Assembly (NCBI GenBank): GCA_904501925.1
Contig: CAJGCO010000037.1
Coordinates: forward strand, 1-7,210
Reading direction: 5' to 3'
DNA from: an uncultured Alphaproteobacteria bacterium
GTDB taxonomy: Bacteria > Pseudomonadota > Alphaproteobacteria > RF32 > CAG-239
DNA length: 7,210 nucleotides
In this document: positions 1 through 5,046 of the stretch, one piece after another
Position numbering within the stretch: position 1 is the stretch's first letter
How the letters are laid out: every line of letters begins with the position of its first letter
Program-made: the position numbers and the translations under genes
The notes under the pieces: model-generated
What the model was told of the DNA's origin: nothing
The model's database searches: none
Seen by the model: only the letters and a program-made list of their open reading frames with translations

Positions 1-2047
1 ATGTAGCTTGCTTCATCATTGCACTCATTTTATTTAACCAAGATTTATCCATTGGGTTTGTAATGTGTGCTTTATAATCACTAACGCCTTTTAATGCGCT
101 ATTTTCCACCATTGAGAACACAAACTTACTTGCGTTAAATATTTTGTTTACAAGCTTTTTACCTTGAACCATAACTTGTTCATCAAGAGCTGTATCTATA
201 CCCAATCTTGCACGAGATGCCCAATAACGAATTGGATCTGCTCCATAATTATCAATCAAGTGTTGTGGAGTTACAACGTTTCCTTTGGATTTAGACATTT
301 TTTTGCGATCTGGATCAAGAATAAAACCACTAATTAAAATCTCTTTCCATGGAATTGTGTTGCTATGCATTACAGCCTTTGCAATTGTATAAAAAGCCCA
401 TGTTCTGATAATATCGTGTGCTTGAGGGCGAATATCAAAAGGAATTTCTAAAGCATCATTTTTAACAACATCTAATGCAATTTGAGGCGTTAATGCTGAT
501 GTTGCCCATGTATCCATAACGTCTTTATCGCCAATAAAACCATTAGGGCGACCACGCATATCCTCAGTATAACCTTGTGGCACATCTACCATTGGATCTA
601 CTGGTAATTGTGTTCTATCGGCAATAATTGGCTCATCATAGTTAGGATTACCTTGTGAGTCTAATTTATACCATACAGGAAAAGGAACACCAAAGAAACG
701 TTGACGAGAAATACACCAATCTTGATTTAATCCTTTTACCCATTCTTCATAACGATATTGCATATAACTTGGCTTCCATTTAATTTGACGACCAGCCTCA
801 ATCATTGCTTCTTTTTTATCTAACAACTTAACAAACCATTGTCTTGATGTTACAAACTCAATAGGAAGATTGCCTTTTTCATAGAATTTAACCATATGAG
901 TTAATGGACGAGGTTCGTTTGCTAAAATACCATTATCACGAAGCATATTAACAAGAACTTCACGAGCTTTAGTAACTTTTAAGCCTCTTATTTGCGCATA
1001 AACTTCGTTTGCTTTTGCTGGATTATTTGATACAAACGCACCTTTACCAAATTCTACATCCATTAAACATCCATTTAAGCCAACAATTTGTTTTAATGGA
1101 AGGCCAGATTGTTTCCACCAAGCAACGTCTGCTGCATCACCAAAAGTACATACCATCATAATACCTGTACCTTTGTCTTTTTCTGCGTGCTCTGATGGAA
1201 CAATTTCAACAGGAGCATCAAACAATGGAACTATTGCTTTTTTACCAAAGTATTTTTGATAACGCTCATCCTCTGGGTGAGCAACAATTGCAATACACGC
1301 AGGCAAGAACTCTGGACGAGTTGTTGCAATGGTTACATATTCATCAGTACCTTCTACTTGGAATTTAATATCATGGAAGAATCCTGCAACTTCTTTATCT
1401 TCAATTTCTGCTTGAGCCACAGCTGATTGGAATGTCACATCCCACATTGTTGGAGATTCAACAGATGATACATAGCCTTTTTCATATAAATCAATAAATG
1501 ATTCTTGAGATACGCGAATTGTTTTAGGGCTAATTGTTGAATATTTAATATTCCAATCATATGAATGACCAACGTTTTTGAATACACTTTCAAAAACACC
1601 TTCATCTGATGCAATTAGAGTTTCACATGCTTCAATGAAATTTTTACGAGAGACTTCTTTTCTTGGAGATTTGTCATTTTCTATATGTTCAGGTTTAAAA
1701 TTTGGATCATAAGGAATGCTTGGATTGCAAGCAATATTATAATAGTTTTGAACACGACGTTCTGTTGGCAAACCATTATCATCCCAACCAATTGGATATA
1801 ACACTGTTTTGCCAGACATGCGTTGGAATCTAGCCACAACATCTGTTTGTGTATAGCTAAAAATATGTCCTATATGTAAAGAACCTGAAGCTGTTGGAGG
1901 CGGTGTATCGACGATAAATGTTTCTTCTCTTGATCTTGTATTATCATAACGATAAACATCACTATTTTCCCAGTAAGCCTTACAATTATTTTCAATTTCA
2001 GGCAAATTTATTCTATTATCTAAAGTCTTTGTTTCTTTATACGACAT
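1..2047 (-). CDS. valS: Valyl-tRNA synthetase, type 2 (3' end cut off by window edge)
   Basis: Cytoplasmic class Ia synthetase that attaches valine to tRNA-Val and edits mischarged threonine. My translation from the ATG at 2047 is open to position 1 (682 codons). Visible motifs are HIGH at residues 58-61 in the context PPPTASGSLHIGH, GWDDNGLPTERRVQ at about 87-100, the CP1 editing-domain motif TTRPE at 242-246, DTWATS at about 512-517, and KMSKS at 583-587 (context DPDRKKMSKSKGNV). The GWDDNGLPTERR context marks the short, archaeal-like type 2 ValRS known from Rickettsiales, actinobacteria and archaea, which lacks the C-terminal coiled coil of the E. coli type. Family members run to roughly 800-850 residues, so most of the anticodon-binding domain lies outside the window. 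The start is supported by GGAG seven bases upstream and a strong promoter. The cognate tRNA-Val lies about 0.8 kb upstream on the same strand. Identification is firm. Confidence 0.97.
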   Translation of the reverse strand, partial: MSYKETKTLDNRINLPEIENNCKAYWENSDVYRYDNTRSREETFIVDTPPPTASGSLHIGHIFSYTQTDVVARFQRMSGKTVLYPIGWDDNGLPTERRVQNYYNIACNPSIPYDPNFKPEHIENDKSPRKEVSRKNFIEACETLIASDEGVFESVFKNVGHSYDWNIKYSTISPKTIRVSQESFIDLYEKGYVSSVESPTMWDVTFQSAVAQAEIEDKEVAGFFHDIKFQVEGTDEYVTIATTRPEFLPACIAIVAHPEDERYQKYFGKKAIVPLFDAPVEIVPSEHAEKDKGTGIMMVCTFGDAADVAWWKQSGLPLKQIVGLNGCLMDVEFGKGAFVSNNPAKANEVYAQIRGLKVTKAREVLVNMLRDNGILANEPRPLTHMVKFYEKGNLPIEFVTSRQWFVKLLDKKEAMIEAGRQIKWKPSYMQYRYEEWVKGLNQDWCISRQRFFGVPFPVWYKLDSQGNPNYDEPIIADRTQLPVDPMVDVPQGYTEDMRGRPNGFIGDKDVMDTWATSALTPQIALDVVKNDALEIPFDIRPQAHDIIRTWAFYTIAKAVMHSNTIPWKEILISGFILDPDRKKMSKSKGNVVTPQHLIDNYGADPIRYWASRARLGIDTALDEQVMVQGKKLVNKIFNASKFVFSMVENSALKGVSDYKAHITNPMDKSWLNKMSAMMKQAT

Positions 2048-2078
2048 AAACGTTCTCCAAATTAAAAAATTCCATACT

Positions 2079-2107
2079 TTTATATTTTTAAAAGCTATAT
2101 CTGTCAA
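2079..2107 (-). promoter_or_regulatory. Sigma-70 promoter of valS
   Basis: On the minus strand TTGACA (2107-2102) is followed after exactly 17 bases by TATAAA (2084-2079). This is a consensus -35 and a near-consensus -10. Transcription would start near 2072, leaving a leader of about 25 nt that holds only the GGAG ribosome binding site (2058-2055). There is no room for a T-box or similar attenuator, so expression looks constitutive. Confidence 0.8.
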
Positions 2108-2129
2108 GGCTTTGTTTACAAAAAATATA

Positions 2130-2157
2130 TTGACTTTAAAAAATGAACTATTATTTT
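2130..2157 (+). promoter_or_regulatory. Possible promoter of the zinc-ribbon gene
   Basis: TTGACT (2130-2135) and TATTTT (2152-2157) are separated by 16 bases in the short gap between divergent valS and the zinc-ribbon ORF. The hexamers are reasonable, but the whole stretch is very AT-rich, so a chance match is possible. Confidence 0.4.
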
Positions 2158-2231
2158 CTGTTTTGATTTTTTATTATTTTAATTTTAGAGGACCCGGTCA
2201 AATAATCCTCTCTAAATATTCCGGTATTTTT

Positions 2232-2345
2232 ATGCCTAATAATACAGAAAAAAATGTTTGTCCTCATTGTGGATCTCACAATTACATTGGTGGTAGATTT
2301 GGCGCTAAATGTTACGACTGTGGCTATCAATGGGGCAATCCTTGA
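2232..2345 (+). CDS. Zinc-ribbon microprotein (37 aa)
   Basis: A 37-residue protein starting at the ATG at 2232. It carries two cysteine pairs, CPHC (Cys10, Cys13) and CYDC (Cys27, Cys30), separated by a Gly/Phe-rich turn (GGRFGAK). This is the geometry of a small zinc ribbon that binds one Zn2+. The frame stays open upstream to a TTG at 2112, but that extension is hydrophobic, AT-rich and unlike a zinc ribbon, so I take the internal ATG. No good Shine-Dalgarno precedes it, so the start is inferred from the protein. It is a single-gene unit: divergent from valS, with its own possible promoter and a terminator 20 bases after the stop. Small zinc ribbons often contact nucleic acids or larger protein complexes, but no specific function can be assigned. 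Confidence 0.7.
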   Translation: MPNNTEKNVCPHCGSHNYIGGRFGAKCYDCGYQWGNP

Positions 2346-2364
2346 TTAGAAAGCAATCCTGTAT

Positions 2365-2402
2365 AAAAAAAGCAAAACTCCAAAATGGTTTTGCTTTTTT
2401 TA
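2365..2402. terminator. Terminator after the zinc-ribbon gene
   Basis: An A-rich left arm with AGCAAAAC (2371-2378) pairs with GTTTTGCT (2388-2395), flanked by A and T runs. The T run on the plus strand serves the zinc-ribbon gene. The A run makes it able to work on the minus strand too, where it would back up the terminators of the tRNA-Val repeat region. Confidence 0.8.
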
Positions 2403-2460
2403 TTTCAAATATCCAATACTATTATCTGTATGAAATATTCTTTAATCAACACAACTTACA

Positions 2461-2628
2461 CAAAAAAAAGACCTTCCTTACGGAAAGTCTTTTTAATTGG
2501 TGGTCACCAAAGGGATTGACTTCGTCGCACTGGCGCTCATAAGCTTTTAGCTTACCGGCGCACTCACGTTCGCCTTGAGCTGGTAGTCAAACTCCCTTTC
2601 TCGGGAGTTCAAATCCCAACTTCCACAT
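2461..2628 (-). ncRNA. Candidate structured RNA, distal repeat unit (rtT-like)
   Basis: Second unit of the tandem pair. Here the 3' tail reads TTTGGTGACCACCA, which also forms a self-complementary TTGGTG/CACCAA mini-hairpin. Two mutually exclusive long pairings use the same segment at 2509-2521. It can pair with 2585-2599 (AGTCAA plus TCCCTTT, a two-base bulge between them), or its core can pair with TCAAATCCC at 2609-2617, which frees the AACTCCC/GGGAGTT hairpin at 2590-2609. The second option gives a three-armed, cloverleaf-like shape closed near GTGG/CCAC. The unit ends in the terminator at 2494-2462, followed by the convergent zinc-ribbon terminator. It does not fold as a canonical tRNA and I find no anticodon arm. 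Confidence 0.5.
2462..2494 (-). terminator. Terminator of the distal repeat unit
   Basis: AAAGAC/GTCTTT plus TTCC/GGAA with a 4-nt loop, followed on the minus strand by eight T residues. The middle pair is a C-A mismatch on the plus strand but a G-U pair on the minus strand, which indicates minus-strand use. Confidence 0.75.
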
Positions 2629-2661
2629 AAAAAAAAAGACCTTCCTTATGGAAAGTCTTTC
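2629..2661 (-). terminator. Terminator of the tRNA-proximal repeat unit
   Basis: Same hairpin as its neighbours (stem arms 2635-2645 and 2650-2660) with nine T residues on the minus strand. The G-U pair again completes the stem only in minus-strand RNA. Confidence 0.75.
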
Positions 2662-2796
2662 TAATTGGTGGGCGCCAAAGGGATTGACTTCGTCGCACTG
2701 GCGCTCATAAGCTTTTAGCTTACCGGCGCACTCACGTTTGCCTTGAGCTGGTAGTCAAACTCCCTTTCTCGGGAGCTCAAATCCCAACTTCCACAT
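2629..2796 (-). ncRNA. Candidate structured RNA, tRNA-proximal repeat unit (rtT-like)
   Basis: Begins directly after the T run of the tRNA-Val terminator and ends in its own terminator. It would be made by readthrough from the tRNA-Val promoter, since no convincing internal minus-strand promoter is visible. Predicted pairings by eye are a 7-bp hairpin with loop GAGAAA, a hairpin TAAGC/GCTTA capped by a 5-nt loop and extended by GCGC/GCGC, and a long-range stem joining both ends. The tail reads GGCGCCCACCA, matching the tRNA-Val tail exactly in its last nine bases, so RNase and CCA-related tRNA processing enzymes might recognise it. It differs from its sister unit by an A-to-G change in the GAGAAA-loop stem that keeps a G-U pair only if the minus strand is transcribed. 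I infer an RNA product; none has been shown. Confidence 0.5.
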
Positions 2797-2829
2797 AAAA
2801 AAAAAGACCTTCCTTATGGAAAGTCTTTC
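2797..2829 (-). terminator. Terminator of tRNA-Val
   Basis: Begins five bases after the encoded CCA. An 11-bp stem with one G-U pair and a 4-nt loop is followed by nine T residues. Two further copies of this hairpin end the downstream repeat units. Confidence 0.85.
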
Positions 2830-2833
2830 TAAT

Positions 2834-2910
2834 TGGTGGGCGTTGAGGGATTCGAACTCCCGACCCTCTCGGTGTAAACGAGATGCTCTAACCAGCTGAG
2901 CTAAACGCCC
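2834..2910 (-). tRNA. tRNA-Val, anticodon UAC, CCA encoded
   Basis: A 77-nt cloverleaf reads directly on the minus strand. The acceptor is GGGCGTT/AACGCCC, the D arm is GCTC...GAGC, and the anticodon stem TCTCG/CGAGA encloses TTTACAC with anticodon TAC (reads GUA and probably other valine codons). The T arm is GGGAG-TTCGAAT-CCCTC, followed by discriminator A and an encoded CCA. All stems pair fully. It has its own promoter upstream and a terminator at once downstream, followed by the two tail-repeat units. Its product is the substrate of the ValRS encoded about 0.8 kb further along the same strand. Confidence 0.97.
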
Positions 2911-2928
2911 ATCTCATTAACAAAAACG

Positions 2929-2957
2929 TTTATATATGATATTTTTTTATATTGCAA
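2929..2957 (-). promoter_or_regulatory. Promoter of tRNA-Val
   Basis: TTGCAA (2957-2952) and TATAAA (2934-2929) on the minus strand are separated by 17 bases. Transcription would begin about 12 bases before the mature tRNA 5' end. Any transcripts of the repeat units most likely start here as well. Confidence 0.65.
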
Positions 2958-3030
2958 GCAAAAAATTCATTTTTTTTTATTTTTTTTACATTATTTTTTA
3001 TTTTAATTTATTTTCAATAATTTATCACAT

Positions 3031-3067
3031 AAAAAATTAAGCGAGCTCCCCAGCAGAGAACTCGCTT
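3031..3067 (-). terminator. Terminator of the HU gene
   Basis: On the minus strand AAGCGAG (3067-3061) pairs with CTCGCTT (3045-3039). The stem continues through G-U pairs to about 12 bp, and a T-rich tail follows. It lies about 25 bases after the HU stop codon and separates HU from tRNA-Val. Confidence 0.85.
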
Positions 3068-3091
3068 TATATTCCGCACACTCTATAAGAA

Positions 3092-3364
3092 TTAGTTTAC
3101 TGCTTCTTGAAGAGTTTTACCAGCTTTAAATTTAGCTTGTTTACGAGCTTTAATTTTAATTGTTTCGCCAGTTTGAGGGTTGCGACCTGTTGTAGCTGCG
3201 CGTTTTGCTACAGAGAATGTACCAAAACCAACTAAACGTACTTCATCACCACCTTTAAGAGCTGTTGTAATTGAAGAAACGAATGCATCTAAAGCCTTAC
3301 CTGCATCTGCCTTTGTAAGACCAGCTTCACTAGCAATACTAGCAATAAGTTCATTTTTATTCAC
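3092..3364 (-). CDS. hup: DNA-binding protein HU
   Basis: A 90-residue HU-family nucleoid protein, the full family length. It works as a dimer that bends DNA without strong sequence preference. The N-terminal helical dimerisation half (1-44) is followed by VGFGTF (45-50) and the beta arm with RNPQTGE (61-67), where Pro63 is the residue that intercalates between base pairs. KFKAGKTLQEAVN closes the protein, as in alphaproteobacterial HU. IHF is less likely because the sequence matches the homodimer-type HU throughout. The start codon is GTG (3364-3362), chosen because AGAGGAG lies seven bases upstream and the protein begins exactly at the conserved MNKNELI. It is transcribed alone, with its own terminator. 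The upstream region holds a perfect inverted repeat and the SD sits in a small palindrome, both listed separately. Confidence 0.97.
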   Translation of the reverse strand: MNKNELIASIASEAGLTKADAGKALDAFVSSITTALKGGDEVRLVGFGTFSVAKRAATTGRNPQTGETIKIKARKQAKFKAGKTLQEAVN

Positions 3365-3378
3365 GGGAGGACTCCTCT
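3365..3378 (-). promoter_or_regulatory. HU ribosome binding site within a palindrome
   Basis: The SD AGAGGAG (3378-3372) is followed directly by TCCTCCC, which is complementary to it and resembles the anti-SD of 16S rRNA. A 4-bp stem such as GAGG/CCTC or GGAG/CTCC could hide the SD. It is short and may simply tune initiation at the GTG start. Confidence 0.5.
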
Positions 3379-3393
3379 AAAAAAATTAAAACT

Positions 3394-3412
3394 ATGTGAA
3401 TATTGTTCACAT
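3394..3412. promoter_or_regulatory. Inverted repeat upstream of HU, possible operator
   Basis: ATGTGAA-TATTG-TTCACAT is a perfect 7-bp inverted repeat with a 5-nt centre, 30 bases upstream of the HU start. It resembles a CRP/FNR-type TGTGA...TCACA site but has seven rather than six central bases. It could be an operator at the transcription start or a 5'-UTR hairpin. Confidence 0.5.
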
Positions 3413-3416
3413 TTAG

Positions 3417-3445
3417 ATTTGAGGTGATTTTTTTAATTATTTCAA
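3417..3445 (-). promoter_or_regulatory. Weak candidate promoter of HU
   Basis: TTGAAA (3445-3440) and TCAAAT (3422-3417) on the minus strand with a 17-base spacer. The -10 matches only four of six consensus positions. If real, transcription would begin inside the inverted repeat at 3394-3412. Confidence 0.3.
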
Positions 3446-3478
3446 ACAAAAAACAAGGTTATAAACAAGAAAACCATG

Positions 3479-3507
3479 AAAAAGGCCTAGAAAACAAGCC
3501 TTTTTTT
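3479..3507. terminator. Second, bidirectional terminator between HU and serine dehydratase
   Basis: AAAAAGGC (3479-3486) pairs with GCCTTTTT (3498-3505), giving A and T runs on both sides. It lies downstream of the terminator of the serine dehydratase gene and probably backs it up before the HU promoter. Confidence 0.65.
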
Positions 3508-3525
3508 GAAAAAAATGATTTAAAT

Positions 3526-3557
3526 AAAAAAAATACGGAAAGAAATCCGTATTTTTT
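3526..3557 (-). terminator. Terminator of the serine dehydratase gene
   Basis: AAATACGG (3531-3538) pairs with CCGTATTT (3547-3554) around an 8-nt loop. On the minus strand it is followed by a run of eight T residues, and it starts about 21 bases after the stop codon. Confidence 0.8.
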
Positions 3558-3577
3558 CAGAGAATCGTTTTATATTT

Positions 3578-4945
3578 CTAGCAAACAACGTGTTTTGCCA
3601 GTCCTCCTAATGAGGTTTCTTTATAATCACTATTTAAATGTAATCCAGTTTCGTACATAATCTTTATTATACTATCAAGACTAACCTTATATTCTCCACT
3701 ACCACGCATTGCTAATCTCATTGCATTTATTGCCTTTATTGCAGCCATTGCATTACGCTCAATACATGGAATCTGAACTAACCCTTTTATAGGATCGCAC
3801 GTAAGTCCTAAATTATGCTCCATACCAATCTCTGCGGCATTTTCTATTTGGTTAATATTTCCACCCATAACAGCTGTTAACCCAGCTCCTGCCATAGAAC
3901 ATGCAACACCAACCTCACCTTGACAACCTACTTCTGCACCTGAAATAGATGCATTTGTTCTATATAAACAACAAATTGCTGCTGCTGTTGTAATAAACAC
4001 TATATCTGCATCCAAATCATAGTGCGCTTTTTTATGAGCAAATCTTTGATAATATCTAACAGTGGCTGGTATAATTCCTGCAGATCCCATTGTTGGAGCT
4101 GTTATCATTTTACCACCACATGCATTTTCTTCTGCCACAGCAAAAGCCCATAAATTTACCCAATCGATAATATATAAAGGATCATCAAAATTATTTTCAA
4201 ATCTTTTTTGTAAACTTTCATACATACCAGGCGCTCTTCTTTGTAACTTTATACTACCTGGAAGCGTTCCTGATATATTTATCCCTCTATCAATGTTATC
4301 TTGCATTATTTTTACTATTTTCTTTATATATTCTATAGTCTCTTCTTTAGAATGTAGGGAGTACTCATTAGCTAAAACAACTTCGCTAATTGTTAGATTA
4401 TTTTTAGAACAAATCTCTCTTAATTCAGCAAAACTTGAAAATTGATAAGGCACATCAAGTGGAGCTCTTTCTATCTTATTATTAACTTCATCTGAACGAG
4501 CTATTGTTCCACCACCAACAGAAAAATATGTTTCTTCTAATAAAATATTATTATCTTTTGTATATGCTATAAATTTCATTCCATTTGGATGCTCTTTTAA
4601 GAATATTTTTTTCTCTAATATAAAATTTGCCTCCATACTAAAATCAATAGTATGCTCTCCTCTTAGTAAAATTTTTTTTGTTTCTTTTATTTTATCAATA
4701 TAATTCTCATTTAAGTCCATTTTTTCGGCTTCTAAACCTAATAAACCATATGCAACAGCATTTAGTGTTCCATGTCCAACACCTGTTAAAGCTAAAGATC
4801 CATATAAATAAATATCAACCTTTTCAACCTCTGTAATGTTTTTTATATTATCTACAAATCTTTTTGCGGCTTTCATTGGTCCAACTGTGTGCGAACTTGA
4901 TGGGCCTATACCAATTGCAAATATCTCTGATAAACTATAATACAT
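3578..4945 (-). CDS. sdaA: L-serine dehydratase (deaminase), single-chain [4Fe-4S] type
   Basis: Cytoplasmic enzyme converting L-serine to pyruvate and ammonia, using an oxygen-sensitive [4Fe-4S] cluster rather than PLP. The 455 residues match the usual single-chain length. The N-terminal beta domain has GPSSSHTVGPM (14-24) and the C-terminal alpha domain has GGKMITAPTMGSAG (277-290). Putative cluster cysteines are Cys341 (GCQGE), Cys383 (TCDP) and Cys394 (IPCIERN). Their spacing of 42 and 11 is the same as Cys343/385/396 in the Legionella pneumophila enzyme. The protein ends in cysteine (HVVC), as does that enzyme, whose terminal Cys occupies the cluster in the resting 'tail-in-mouth' state. 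I chose the ATG at 4945, with AGAGG five bases upstream. The frame opens earlier at a TTG at 5050, but that extension has no family match and overlaps the upstream gene. It follows the 117-aa gene by 101 bases and has its own likely promoter and terminator. Confidence 0.96.
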   Translation of the reverse strand: MYYSLSEIFAIGIGPSSSHTVGPMKAAKRFVDNIKNITEVEKVDIYLYGSLALTGVGHGTLNAVAYGLLGLEAEKMDLNENYIDKIKETKKILLRGEHTIDFSMEANFILEKKIFLKEHPNGMKFIAYTKDNNILLEETYFSVGGGTIARSDEVNNKIERAPLDVPYQFSSFAELREICSKNNLTISEVVLANEYSLHSKEETIEYIKKIVKIMQDNIDRGINISGTLPGSIKLQRRAPGMYESLQKRFENNFDDPLYIIDWVNLWAFAVAEENACGGKMITAPTMGSAGIIPATVRYYQRFAHKKAHYDLDADIVFITTAAAICCLYRTNASISGAEVGCQGEVGVACSMAGAGLTAVMGGNINQIENAAEIGMEHNLGLTCDPIKGLVQIPCIERNAMAAIKAINAMRLAMRGSGEYKVSLDSIIKIMYETGLHLNSDYKETSLGGLAKHVVC

Positions 4946-4974
4946 TTTAACCTCTAAATTTGTTATATACTCCA

Positions 4975-5002
4975 AATATACGAATAATAAGATAAAATGC
5001 AA
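4975..5002 (-). promoter_or_regulatory. Probable promoter of the serine dehydratase gene
   Basis: TTGCAT (5002-4997) and TATATT (4980-4975) on the minus strand are separated by 16 bases, with the expected start about 23 bases before the ATG. It suggests the enzyme can be expressed independently of the upstream 117-aa gene. Confidence 0.5.
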
Positions 5003-5046
5003 ATACTTATTTATACTTTTTTTAGGAATGTAACAATAAACATAAA

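Larger units (their letters stand above)
2461..2796 (-). repeat. Two tandem 168-bp tRNA-tail repeats downstream of tRNA-Val
   Basis: Two units (2796-2629 and 2628-2461) repeat with an exact period of 168 bp and differ at only about six positions. The shared hairpin and tail occur a third time as the true 3' end and terminator of tRNA-Val: the GAC of the hairpin recurs at 2470, 2638 and 2806, and the CCA-encoding TGG at 2498, 2666 and 2834. On the minus strand each unit ends with a stretch resembling the tRNA 3' end (AATCCCT, 3-4 variable bases, then CGCCCACCA in the unit next to the tRNA), then ATTAG/AAAAGAC and the terminator. The same arrangement, a tRNA 3' end recurring at intervals of about 178 bp, is known as the rtT repeats of the E. 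coli tyrT operon. No transposase or integrase is present. Confidence 0.9.

Noticed and set aside
2309..2542. 77-residue plus-strand ORF across the terminator and first repeat
   Set aside because: It overlaps the zinc-ribbon gene out of frame and runs through terminator hairpins and the repeat; no protein features.
2461..2796. The repeat units as degenerate or intron-containing tRNA genes, on either strand
   Set aside because: The plus strand has a T-loop-like TTCAAAT and the minus strand a tRNA-like tail, but neither T stem pairs (for example GGGAG against CCCAA), no 5' acceptor matches the tail, and no anticodon arm forms.
2461..2800. CRISPR array
   Set aside because: The whole 168-bp unit is conserved, not short repeats with differing spacers.
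2461..2845. attL/attR sites of an integrated element at tRNA-Val
   Set aside because: Repeated tRNA 3' ends suggest integration, but the interval is only 168 bp, holds no integrase and is itself duplicated. A tandem duplication explains it better.
4062..4445. 127-residue plus-strand ORF inside the serine dehydratase gene
   Set aside because: Antisense shadow of a well-supported gene.
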